Shown in pieces: positions 9,398-17,142 of a stretch of DNA of 64,000 bases. The position numbers and the translations under genes were made by a program. Numbering within the stretch: position 1 is the first letter of the stretch; each line of letters starts with the position of its first letter. The notes beneath the pieces were generated by a model. That model had not been told where the DNA came from. It searched no databases and saw nothing but the letters and a program-made list of their open reading frames with translations. This DNA comes from UKL13-2 sp038321965 (lineage in GTDB: Bacteria; Pseudomonadota; Gammaproteobacteria; Burkholderiales; Usitatibacteraceae): contig JBBQFL010000023.1 in NCBI GenBank assembly GCA_038321965.1, positions 4,626 to 68,625 of the forward strand, written 5' to 3'.

Positions 9398-10369
9398 ATG
9401 AAAATTCTCATCACCGGCGGCGCAGGATTTCTCGGCCTGCGACTCGCGCGCGCCCTGCTTGAACGCGGCCAACTGACCGGCGCATCCGGCCAACCCGAAC
9501 CCATCAACGAAATCGTTCTTCTCGATGTGGTCGCCGCCAGCGGCATCATTGATGAGCGGATTCGCGTGCTGGTGGGCGACATCGCCGATACCGCTTTGAT
9601 CCAGTCCGCATTAGGTTCCGATACCAGTTCTGTCTTCCACCTTGCCGCCATCGTCAGCGGTCAGGCCGAAGCCGATTTCGAACTCGGCATGCGCATCAAT
9701 CTCGACGCGACACGTGCATTGCTAGCCGCTTGCCGGGCGTTGCCGCAGCCTCCACGATTCGTGTTCGCCAGCTCGGTCGCGGTGTTCGGCGGCGAGCTGC
9801 CCGCAGTGGTGCCCGCGACGTTCGAGCTCAATCCGCAAACCTCATACGGCACGCAGAAAACCATCGGCGAATTGCTGGTGAATGATTACGGTCGCCGCGG
9901 CTTCGTTGATGCTCGCGCCTATCGTCTGCCCACGATCTGCGTACGTCCTGGCAAACCTAATCGCGCCGCTTCCTCGTTCGCCAGTGGGATTATTCGCGAG
10001 CCATTGCAAGGTGTTGACGCTGACTGCCCGGTCTCACCTGAAACACGCATGTGGTTGTCATCGCCACTCACGGCCATCCACAACCTGATCCACGGCCACG
10101 AACTCGACGGCGCATCGCTGGGCACCAACCGCGCACTCAGCTTGCCTGGCCTCACCATGACGGTTGCGCAAATGCTGGCGGCGCTGGAATCGGTTGCGGG
10201 CAAAGAAGTCGCGGCGCGCGTGCATTTTCGATTCGACGAAAAGATCGATCGACTGGTGTCGGGATGGCCGGGCGCGCTGGACGCGGGCCGGGCGGTCTCG
10301 TTGGGATTTGCGGTCGATACCGATTTTGCAAACATCATCCGTGCGCACATTGCCGAGAGTGCGAATTGA
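9398..10369 (+). CDS. denD: DenD-like NAD-dependent epimerase/dehydratase (D-erythronate dehydrogenase family)
   Basis: 323 aa extended SDR with GGAGFLG at the N-terminus and the YGTQK active-site motif (Tyr, Lys). It also has SSFASGIIREPLQG, which is characteristic of DenD/YgbS-like proteins acting on four-carbon and related sugar acids. It follows the second permease gene by 21 bp on the same strand and is the last gene of the operon. None of the other four-carbon acid genes (OtnK, OtnC, OtnI) is present here. Its role may therefore be oxidation of the imported sugar acid itself at C2 rather than D-erythronate catabolism proper. No clear Shine-Dalgarno precedes the ATG. Confidence 0.8.
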   Translation: MKILITGGAGFLGLRLARALLERGQLTGASGQPEPINEIVLLDVVAASGIIDERIRVLVGDIADTALIQSALGSDTSSVFHLAAIVSGQAEADFELGMRINLDATRALLAACRALPQPPRFVFASSVAVFGGELPAVVPATFELNPQTSYGTQKTIGELLVNDYGRRGFVDARAYRLPTICVRPGKPNRAASSFASGIIREPLQGVDADCPVSPETRMWLSSPLTAIHNLIHGHELDGASLGTNRALSLPGLTMTVAQMLAALESVAGKEVAARVHFRFDEKIDRLVSGWPGALDAGRAVSLGFAVDTDFANIIRAHIAESAN

Positions 10370-10427
10370 CCTGACTCACAAATGCCAGGTGTTCGTCGGT
10401 AGTGTTCACATACCTGCATAATTTTCT

Positions 10428-10495
10428 CAAACTCTAGCACTGGAGAGGAGTACGGACTGAAAAGGTCTGAAAAGCCGTTCCAGTGCTAGAGTTTG
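10428..10495. terminator. Perfect 17-bp inverted repeat between convergent genes
   Basis: The left arm CAAACTCTAGCACTGGA (10428-10444) and right arm TCCAGTGCTAGAGTTTG (10479-10495) are exact reverse complements, separated by 34 bases. The loop contains a direct repeat of CTGAAAAG. The element sits between the rightward denD-like gene and the leftward FAH gene, so a bidirectional transcription stop is the simplest role. The loop is longer than in standard intrinsic terminators and there is no clean T tract. A protein-binding palindrome or a small mobile-repeat relic is also possible. Confidence 0.5.
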
Positions 10496-10583
10496 TCAGT
10501 TGCTTCAAGGTGTTCGTTGCAGCACGCCTTAGAGAGATGTCGTCATTCAGGCGTTGTTCGGCTACCGCTGGTCGCCCGCAATA

Positions 10584-11435
10584 TCACTTGATTGAATAAG
10601 GTACCACCAGCTGCCGCTGCTCGCCCATGCGATCAATCCCAAGGGTCATCACATCGCCCGGCTTCAGGTAAACCGGTGGCTTCATGCCCAGCCCAACCCC
10701 GGGCGGCGTGCCGGTAGTGATGATGTCGCCCGGCAACAGGGTCATGAACCGGCTGATATAGCTCACCAGATGCGCGCAACCGAAAACCATGGTGCGAGTG
10801 TTGCCGCGCTGACGCTTTTCGCCGTTCACATCCAGCCACATGCCCAGCGTTTGTGGGTCGCTGATTTCGTCGGTGGTGACCAGATACGGTCCTACCGGGC
10901 CGAAGGTATCGCAACCCTTGCCGCGATCCCACTGGCTGCCACGTTCGAGTTGGAAATTGCGCTCGGAGATGTCGTTGACGATGCAGTAGCCGGCGACGTA
11001 ATCGAGGGCGTCAGCTTCGGGAACGTATTGTGCCTTGCTCCCGATGACGATGCCGAGCTCGACTTCCCAATCGAGCTTGGTCGAATCCTTTGGCTGAATG
11101 ACGTCATCGTTCGGGCCGCACAGCGAGGTGGTGGCCTTCATAAACAAGATGGGTTCGGCAGGAATAGGCATATTCGATTCGGCCGCATGGTCGGAGTAGT
11201 TAAGCCCGACGGCGACGAATTTGCTGATACCAGCGTATGGCACACCAAGACGCGGTTTGCCTTTCACTAAAGGCAGCGATTCGGGTTTGATCTTTTTGAG
11301 CTTGGCCAACTCTTTACGTGCGAGCGTGCGGTCATCGATCTGCAGGATGATGCCGGAGAGGTCACGGATATTGCCGGCCGCATCGAGCATGCCGGGTTTT
11401 TCGCGGCCGGATGGACCGTAGCGTAGAAGTTTCAT
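10584..11435 (-). CDS. Fumarylacetoacetate hydrolase-family protein (2,4-diketo-3-deoxyaldonate hydrolase type)
   Basis: 283 aa FAH-fold enzyme that cleaves a C-C bond of a diketo acid with a divalent metal. Metal ligands visible are Glu124 and Glu126 (DWEVELG) and Asp155 (NDISERNFQ). GDIITTGTPPGVG is the family signature. The sequence type matches the ureidoglycolate lyase/2,4-diketo-3-deoxy-L-fuconate hydrolase branch. The gene lies downstream of and on the same strand as an SDR closely resembling 2-keto-3-deoxy-L-fuconate dehydrogenase. Together they would convert a 2-keto-3-deoxyaldonate to pyruvate plus lactate or glycolate. Start ATG at 11435 follows AAAAGGA. Confidence 0.88.
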   Translation of the reverse strand: MKLLRYGPSGREKPGMLDAAGNIRDLSGIILQIDDRTLARKELAKLKKIKPESLPLVKGKPRLGVPYAGISKFVAVGLNYSDHAAESNMPIPAEPILFMKATTSLCGPNDDVIQPKDSTKLDWEVELGIVIGSKAQYVPEADALDYVAGYCIVNDISERNFQLERGSQWDRGKGCDTFGPVGPYLVTTDEISDPQTLGMWLDVNGEKRQRGNTRTMVFGCAHLVSYISRFMTLLPGDIITTGTPPGVGLGMKPPVYLKPGDVMTLGIDRMGEQRQLVVPYSIK

Positions 11436-11493
11436 GAGGTGGGTCCTTTTACTTTAAAGTTTTCTGCAACCGTGACGAGATAATTTATCAGCC

Positions 11494-11612
11494 AGCCCCC
11501 TCTCCCCGACCCCTCTCTCTCGAGGGGCGAGGGGCTTAAGCCCGGAACCTGCGCGCGACCACTTGCTTTGCTTCCCTCTCCCCCCGTGGGAGAGGGACCG
11601 AGGGAGAGGGGC
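11494..11612. repeat. GC-rich palindromic (REP-like) intergenic element
   Basis: The spacer between the SDR and FAH genes contains two facing hairpin units made of CCCTCTCCC/GGGAGAGGG words. The right unit is a perfect 10-bp stem, TCCCTCTCCC (11573-11582) with GGGAGAGGGA (11588-11597), loop of 5. The left unit pairs CCCC-type runs around 11505-11515 with GAGGGGCGAGGGG around 11519-11534. Such sequences are common multicopy intergenic repeats in proteobacteria. Between co-directional genes it could stabilise or attenuate the messenger. Confidence 0.6.
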
Positions 11613-11628
11613 GATGCAACCAACAAAT

Positions 11629-12369
11629 CTACAAACTCATTCCACCATCAACGAATACCGCCTGTCCGGTCATGAACGAAGACTCATCCGACACCAAATA
11701 TATAAACGTCTCTGCAATTTCCTCTGCCGTCGCAAGCCGCCCCATGGGCTGACGGTTGATGAAATCCTTGCGCGCCTGCACTGGATCGGCGAAGGCGTTA
11801 ATGCGGTCGCCGAGAGACGGCGTATCGACGGTACCGGGGCAGACGCAATTGACGCGGATATTTTGCTTGACGTGGTCGACCGCCAGTGCGCGAGTGAAGC
11901 CCTCGACAGCGGCCTTGCTCGCGGCATACGCCAGCCGGTTGGGCGCGGCTTTGCGTGCACCGAGCACCGAGGCCATGTTGAGGATCACGCCACCGCCATT
12001 GGCGATCATCTTCGGCAGCATCGCCTTGGTCATGATAAACATGCTGCGCACGTTCAGGTTGAAGCTGAGATCCCAGTGCTTTACCTCGCAATCGAGGATG
12101 CTACCCTGGTGCACGTAACCCGCACAATTGAACAGAATATCGATTGCACCCGTTGCTTCGACAAACTGCTTCACGGCATTGTCATCGAGCGCGTCGAGTG
12201 GCTTGCAGGAGATGCCCGATGTGGTGCCGAGTGTTTGCAAGGCAAGCGCATCGATATCGGTGGCGATGACCTTGGCCCCTTCACGAGCGAACGCCAGCGC
12301 CGCTGCACGACCCATGCCCTGTCCCGCTGCCGTGAGCAACACGGTTTTTCCTTCAAGTCGATTGGCCAT
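11629..12369 (-). CDS. SDR, 2-keto-3-deoxy-L-fuconate dehydrogenase-like
   Basis: 246 aa classical SDR: TAAGQGMGRA cofactor loop, FNCAGYVHQG, catalytic Tyr148 in YAASK. The stretches DCEVKHWDLSFNLNVRSM and NCVCPGTVDTPSLGDRI are the hallmarks of the group containing bacterial 2-keto-3-deoxy-L-fuconate 4-dehydrogenase and animal BDH2. Expected reaction: NAD-dependent oxidation of a 2-keto-3-deoxyaldonate at C4 to the 2,4-diketo acid that the downstream FAH hydrolase splits. The ATG at 12369 follows CCGGAGAACAA. Transcribed divergently from gntR across a candidate operator. Confidence 0.88.
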   Translation of the reverse strand: MANRLEGKTVLLTAAGQGMGRAAALAFAREGAKVIATDIDALALQTLGTTSGISCKPLDALDDNAVKQFVEATGAIDILFNCAGYVHQGSILDCEVKHWDLSFNLNVRSMFIMTKAMLPKMIANGGGVILNMASVLGARKAAPNRLAYAASKAAVEGFTRALAVDHVKQNIRVNCVCPGTVDTPSLGDRINAFADPVQARKDFINRQPMGRLATAEEIAETFIYLVSDESSFMTGQAVFVDGGMSL

Positions 12370-12505
12370 TTGTTCTCCGGTTGTTGTTGATGGGTCCGTG
12401 GCTGACGTGCAACCACCGGTGAATGGCAGACAGCGCCGGACAGTTGCGGGACCTGTTCTCTTGCCGCCTTGACACTACCGGGGGGCTGTGTAAAGCTAGC
12501 ATAGA

Positions 12506-12527
12506 AATTGGCCTGACCACTTTACCA
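12506..12527. promoter_or_regulatory. Candidate GntR operator, copy B
   Basis: Begins AATTGGCCTGACCACTT and ends ACCA, with one difference from the site at 2168-2189. It is in the divergent spacer between the SDR gene and gntR, 64 bp before the gntR ATG, so autoregulation plus control of the SDR-FAH pair is likely. The downstream AATTGGGC may provide a further half-site. Confidence 0.6.
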
Positions 12528-12590
12528 AATTGGGCAAAGTGTAACTGGCGCCCCAGAGCTTGTCCAGACACACCGAGTCACCGAGACCGC

Positions 12591-13301
12591 ATGCCTATTC
12601 AAGCCGTCGAAAACCGCCGCCTTTACCGCCAAATTGCCGACCAGATCGCCGCGCTGGTCGAGAGCGGCGAGTACAAGCCCGGCGAACGCCTGCCGCCGGA
12701 GCGGGACCTCGCCACGCAGCTGGGCGTCAGCCGACCCTCGGTGCGAGAAGCGCTGATTGCGCTGGAAGTCGAGGGCTATGTCGAGGTCCGCGTCGGTTCC
12801 GGCGTGTATGTCACCAACACCGGTTCGGGGGTCGGCCGCAACGCGGCTCTTCCTGCCGATTCAGGCCCGTTCGAACTCATCCGCGCGCGCTGGCTAATCG
12901 AGGGCGAATGCGCGGCGTTGGCGGCCCGTGAAGGCAGCCGCACACAGGTGCGTGCCATCGAAGATGCCCTCGAAGACATGGTGCACGAGCACATGAGCAA
13001 TAGGAATTCCATGCCATTGGCTGCAGACCGCATGTTTCACCTGCGCATCGCCGAGGCGAGCGGCAACAGCGCCTATGTGCTGGTCATCAAGACGTTGTGG
13101 GACCAGCGTACCGGCCCACTGTTCATGCAACTGGAGAATCACTTCACGACGAACGAAACCTGGGTCACCGCGATCAAGGAACATCGCGATGTTGTCAATG
13201 CGATCACGAAGCACGACCCCAGGGCCGCGCGGGCGGCGATGCGGCGACATATGGATAACGCCGCGAAACGGTTCAGCAAGAGTTGGAGCAAGAGCAAGTA
13301 G
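12591..13301 (+). CDS. GntR-family transcriptional regulator, FCD (FadR) subfamily
   Basis: 236 aa. The N-terminal winged helix has YRQIADQIAALVESGEYKPGERLPPERDLATQLGVSRPSVREAL. The C-terminal all-helical FCD ligand domain (about 90-230) has FHLRIAEASGN and a terminal EHRDVVNAI...AARAAMRRHM, with the family's Asp/His metal ligands. Regulators of this group sense hexuronates, aldonates or other carboxylic acids. The ATG at 12591 was chosen because the winged helix begins there; the frame upstream to 12423 is non-coding. Flanked by the SDR-FAH pair and the TRAP-UxaA genes, it is the obvious local regulator. Confidence 0.93.
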   Translation: MPIQAVENRRLYRQIADQIAALVESGEYKPGERLPPERDLATQLGVSRPSVREALIALEVEGYVEVRVGSGVYVTNTGSGVGRNAALPADSGPFELIRARWLIEGECAALAAREGSRTQVRAIEDALEDMVHEHMSNRNSMPLAADRMFHLRIAEASGNSAYVLVIKTLWDQRTGPLFMQLENHFTTNETWVTAIKEHRDVVNAITKHDPRAARAAMRRHMDNAAKRFSKSWSKSK

Positions 13302-13440
13302 GGATCGTCGGTTTACGTACGCCGTCGTCGCGAACGGCGGGCTAAGTGCTTCGCAGTATTCGCGCAGTATTCGATTTGCACCGAACAGGAGAAACGGCGG
13401 CACAGATCGCCGTCAAATACGACAACAAAAGGAGAAACGC

Positions 13441-14019
13441 ATGGCCGAAGCAACAGCGCCCGTGCAGGACGTTAACCAACACGTGCTCAACGCGGCAGGC
13501 GAATTCGCGGTCGAGGATGAACCGATCGATTTGTCCATCTATCGCTTCGAGGACTGGCTCGCCTTCGTATTCTTCTGGGTGCTAGCCTTCACGATTTTCT
13601 ACCAGTTCTTCACCCGCTATGCCTTGAACGATTCCGCCTCGTGGACCGAGGAAATCGCCCGCTACCTTCTGATCTGTACGGTCTACATTGGCGCCGCGAT
13701 CGGTGTGCGCAAAAACAATCACATCCAGGTGGATTTTTTTTACCGTGTTTTCCCGAAAAAGCTGATGCGAGTCGCGTCGACCTTCGTCGATATCGCCCGG
13801 GTACTGTTTCTGGGTTACGCCGTGTGGCTGACCTGGCAACTCATCGGCAAGATCGGCAAGCAGCCGATGTCAGTGATCGACTGGCCCATCGGAATCGTCT
13901 ATGCCGTGGTGATGTTTGGCTTTGCGTTGATGACCTTTCGTGCGCTCGGTGTCATGCGCGACAACTGGGTGCGAGGACAATCGCTGCTCGAAAATCCTGA
14001 ACTGGACGGAGCAGCCTGA
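13441..14019 (+). CDS. TRAP transporter small permease (DctQ type)
   Basis: 192 aa membrane protein with four predicted helices. It has the family pattern FFTRYALNDSASWTEEIARYLLICTVYIGAAIG near residues 60-95. The ATG at 13441 is preceded by AAAGGAGAAACGC; the frame opening at 13075 is ignored. The stop shares one base with the start of the large permease gene. The DctQM pair uses the ion gradient to import a carboxylate bound by the DctP protein encoded two genes downstream. Confidence 0.93.
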   Translation: MAEATAPVQDVNQHVLNAAGEFAVEDEPIDLSIYRFEDWLAFVFFWVLAFTIFYQFFTRYALNDSASWTEEIARYLLICTVYIGAAIGVRKNNHIQVDFFYRVFPKKLMRVASTFVDIARVLFLGYAVWLTWQLIGKIGKQPMSVIDWPIGIVYAVVMFGFALMTFRALGVMRDNWVRGQSLLENPELDGAA

Positions 14020-15422
14020 TGGGCGCCAGCGCGTTCAAACTGCTGTTCCTAGGCCTCATGGGTTCGGGCATCCCGGTTGCCATTGCCATGGCGGGTGCCT
14101 CGCTGGTCTACGTGCTGGCCACCGGCAACACGCCCGATTACGTGGTGATTCACCGCATGGTCAACGGCATCGACTCCTTTCCATTGTTGGCGGTACCGTT
14201 TTTTATCATGGCCGGTAACCTGATGAATTCAGCGGGCATCACCAATCGTATTTACAACTTTGCGCTCGCACTGGTCGGCTGGCTGCGTGGCGGGCTGGGC
14301 CACGTCAATGTCATCGGCTCGGTGATTTTCGCCGGCATGTCCGGCACCGCCATTGCAGATGCGGCTGGCCTCGGCACCATCGAAATCAAGGCGATGCAGG
14401 ATCACGGCTACAGCACTGAATTTTCGGTTGGCGTGACCGCCGCATCCGCCACACTGGGCCCAATCATTCCGCCCTCGCTGCCGTTCGTGATCTACGGCAT
14501 GTTCGCCAATGTTTCGGTCGGCGCGCTGTTTCTGGCCGGGATCCTCCCAGGCGCGGTGATGGCGTTTCTGATGATGCTCACCGTGGCTTACTACGCGCGC
14601 AAAAACGGCTGGGGACGTGACGTGGCCTTTACCTGGGCGCGCACCGGCAGGGCGCTGGCTGAGCTGGCAGTCGTCGTCGGCTTTCCATGCATTCTGTGGG
14701 GCGCAAGCGAACTGGATGTGAATATGCACTGGTTTGTGCCCGTGGCGCTTGCATTGCTGTTCATCTCGGATCGTGTGTTCCGTTTCGGCGCCGTGCTGCC
14801 GATCATGACACCGGTACTGCTGATTGGCGGCATGACTACCGGCATCTTCACCGCCACTGAAGGCGCTATTGCAGCATGCGTCTGGGCGCTGATATTGGGC
14901 CTGATCTGGTATCGCACGCTCAGCTGGAGAATGCTGATCAAAGTATCGATGGACACCATTGAGACCACGTCCACGGTGCTGTTCATCGTCGCGGCCGCAT
15001 CGATCTTCGGCTGGATGTTGACGGCCACCCGCACCACCGAGATGATCGCGCAATGGGTCCTCGCATTTACGGACCAGCCCTGGATGTTCCTGCTGTTGGC
15101 CAATGCGTTGATGCTGTTCGTTGGCTGCTTTCTCGAGCCGACCGCCGCCATCACCATTCTCGTCCCCATCCTGCTGCCAATCGTGCGCCACCTCGGTATC
15201 GATCCTGTGCACTTCGGCCTGGTAATGGTGTTGAACTTGATGATCGGCCTGCTGCATCCGCCGATGGGTCTGGTGCTGTTTGTGTTGGCGAGGGTCGCAA
15301 AACTTTCGGTCGAGCGAACGACGATGGCGATATTGCCGTGGCTGGTGCCATTGTTGATTAGTCTGGTGCTGGTGACCTATATCCCCGCGATCAGCCTTTG
15401 GTTGCCGCGGCAGTTTATGTAA
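14019..15422 (+). CDS. TRAP transporter large permease (DctM type)
   Basis: 467 aa with about 12 predicted membrane helices. DctM motifs include GIDSFPLLAVPFFIMAGNLMN, GMSGTAIADAAGLG, and the C-terminal MIGLLHPPMGLVLFV. It overlaps the small permease gene by one base. Slightly longer than the typical 425-aa DctM because of an extended central segment (about 205-250), including RVFRFGAVLP. Together with the 17143 gene it makes a second uptake route in the same locus as the ABC importer. Confidence 0.95.
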   Translation: MGASAFKLLFLGLMGSGIPVAIAMAGASLVYVLATGNTPDYVVIHRMVNGIDSFPLLAVPFFIMAGNLMNSAGITNRIYNFALALVGWLRGGLGHVNVIGSVIFAGMSGTAIADAAGLGTIEIKAMQDHGYSTEFSVGVTAASATLGPIIPPSLPFVIYGMFANVSVGALFLAGILPGAVMAFLMMLTVAYYARKNGWGRDVAFTWARTGRALAELAVVVGFPCILWGASELDVNMHWFVPVALALLFISDRVFRFGAVLPIMTPVLLIGGMTTGIFTATEGAIAACVWALILGLIWYRTLSWRMLIKVSMDTIETTSTVLFIVAAASIFGWMLTATRTTEMIAQWVLAFTDQPWMFLLLANALMLFVGCFLEPTAAITILVPILLPIVRHLGIDPVHFGLVMVLNLMIGLLHPPMGLVLFVLARVAKLSVERTTMAILPWLVPLLISLVLVTYIPAISLWLPRQFM

Positions 15423-15454
15423 CAAATCGGCACAGGTAGTTGAAAGGAATCACC

Positions 15455-16990
15455 ATGCTTCAGGAAGCGCCGCTATGTATTAGATTGAATCCCGCCGACG
15501 ATGTCGTCATCGCCTGCGCGGAACTCGCGTCGGGCACCAACCTACCCAGCGAAAACGTGATCTGCGCGGAGCGCATTCCTGCAGGGCACAAGGTAGCGAC
15601 ACGGTCTGTTGCAACTGGTCAGCCGGTGCGCCGTTACAACCAAATCATTGGCTTTGCGACCAAACCTATTGCGCCGGGCCAGCATGTGCACGTACATAAC
15701 CTCGAAGTACAGACCTTTTCGCGAGACTACAAGTTCTGTGAGGACGTGACGACAACAAAGTTGGAAACGACAGCAGAAACCTTCCAGGGAATCGTCCGTC
15801 ACGAAGGCATCAACGCTGGCAAGGTTGCCACTCGCAACTACATCGGCATCATCGCGACAGTGAATTGTTCGGCGACCGTCTGCAAGGCGATTGCCGATCA
15901 TTTTCGGAGCGACAAGCTGGACGACTTCCCGAATGTCGACGGCGTGGTCGCACTTACGCATACCTCGGGTTGCGGCATGGATTCAACGGGTGAAGGTATC
16001 GATGTCCTGCGTCGCACCATCGCCGGTTATGTGCGGCACGCCAATTTTGCCGGCGTGCTGTTGATTGGCCTCGGCTGCGAATCGAACCAGATGGGTGCGC
16101 TGATGTTTGCGCAGGGCCTCGCCGCAAGTCCGCTGCTGCAAACGATGACCATCCAGGAAATTGGTGGTACGCGCAAATGCATTGACGAAGGTATTGCGCG
16201 CGTGAAGTCGATGCTGCCGATCGCCAACCGCAGCACGCGAGAGACATTACCAGCTAGTCACATCACCATCGGACTGCAGTGCGGCGGCTCAGACGGCTAC
16301 TCGGGTATCACCGCCAACCCGGCGTTGGGTGCTGCGGTCGATATCCTGGTGCGTCATGGCGGCACGGCCATTCTTTCTGAAACACCCGAAATTTACGGCG
16401 CCGAGCACCTGCTCACCCGCCGCGCAATTTCACGTGATATCGGCGAGAAAATCGTCAAGCGCATCGCTTGGTGGGAGGACTATACGGCACGCAATCACGG
16501 CGAGATGAATAACAATCCTTCGCCCGGCAACAAGGCTGGCGGCCTCACCACCATTCTGGAGAAATCGCTGGGCGCGGTGGCCAAGGGTGGCACCACTAAT
16601 CTCGTCGATGTTTACGAGTACGCCGCGCCAGTGACGGCGCACGGTTTCGTATTCATGGATACCCCGGGCTATGACCCGGTCTCTGCCACCGGACAGGTAG
16701 CGGGCGGCGCAAACATGATCTGCTTTACCACCGGCCGCGGATCGGCTTACGGCTGCAAGCCTTCGCCGTCGTTGAAACTCGCGACCAACACGCCGCTGTA
16801 CCTGCGCCAGACCGACGATATGGATATCAACTGCGGCGAAATCCTCGACGGCAGTGCCAGCGTGCAGGAAGTCGGCGAACGCATTTTCCGGCTGGTGCTT
16901 GAAACAGCGTCAGGAAAAAAATCGAAGAGCGAGGAACTGGGCTACGGACAAGACGAATTTGCGCCATGGATATTGGGCGCGACGATGTAG
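15455..16990 (+). CDS. uxaA: UxaA-family altronate/galactarate-type dehydratase, full length
   Basis: 511 aa. An N-terminal SAF-like domain (about 1-95, with GHKVATRSVATGQPV) is joined to the UxaA C-terminal domain. Motifs: HTSGCGMDSTGEG, LGCESNQM, LQCGGSDGYSG, and the C-terminal NCGEILDGSASVQEVGERIF. The enzyme dehydrates a hexonate (altronate is the model substrate) to a 2-keto-3-deoxyhexonate with Fe2+. Start: ATG at 15455, 5 bases after GAAAGGAA; the TTG at 15440 is inside the ribosome site. Lying between TRAP permease and binding-protein genes, it suggests that the TRAP substrate is a hexonate or related sugar acid. Confidence 0.9.
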   Translation: MLQEAPLCIRLNPADDVVIACAELASGTNLPSENVICAERIPAGHKVATRSVATGQPVRRYNQIIGFATKPIAPGQHVHVHNLEVQTFSRDYKFCEDVTTTKLETTAETFQGIVRHEGINAGKVATRNYIGIIATVNCSATVCKAIADHFRSDKLDDFPNVDGVVALTHTSGCGMDSTGEGIDVLRRTIAGYVRHANFAGVLLIGLGCESNQMGALMFAQGLAASPLLQTMTIQEIGGTRKCIDEGIARVKSMLPIANRSTRETLPASHITIGLQCGGSDGYSGITANPALGAAVDILVRHGGTAILSETPEIYGAEHLLTRRAISRDIGEKIVKRIAWWEDYTARNHGEMNNNPSPGNKAGGLTTILEKSLGAVAKGGTTNLVDVYEYAAPVTAHGFVFMDTPGYDPVSATGQVAGGANMICFTTGRGSAYGCKPSPSLKLATNTPLYLRQTDDMDINCGEILDGSASVQEVGERIFRLVLETASGKKSKSEELGYGQDEFAPWILGATM

Positions 16991-17142
16991 AAAAATGCAT
17001 TGCCATCCGCCGTCAAACCGCAGTCTTTGCATATCGCTCGTTTACCCTCATTCGAGAGGAAAGTAGTCGCAATGAGCTGGCAAAAGTAGCAAGCAACAAT
17101 CAGCATAAAACGTCACACAGTCAAATAACGCAGGAGGAAACC

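Noticed and set aside
11563..12390. A 275-codon plus-strand frame across the SDR gene
   Set aside because: The minus strand encodes an SDR with complete motifs and a good ribosome site; the plus frame is its antisense shadow plus repeat sequence.
13320..13339. Hairpin CGCCGT/ACGGCG after gntR considered as a terminator
   Set aside because: Only six base pairs and no T run; insufficient to call.
14229..15425. A 398-codon open frame opposite the TRAP large permease gene
   Set aside because: It is very rich in His, Gln and Arg, has no recognisable motif, and is the expected antisense shadow of a GC-rich membrane-protein gene with clear DctM motifs.
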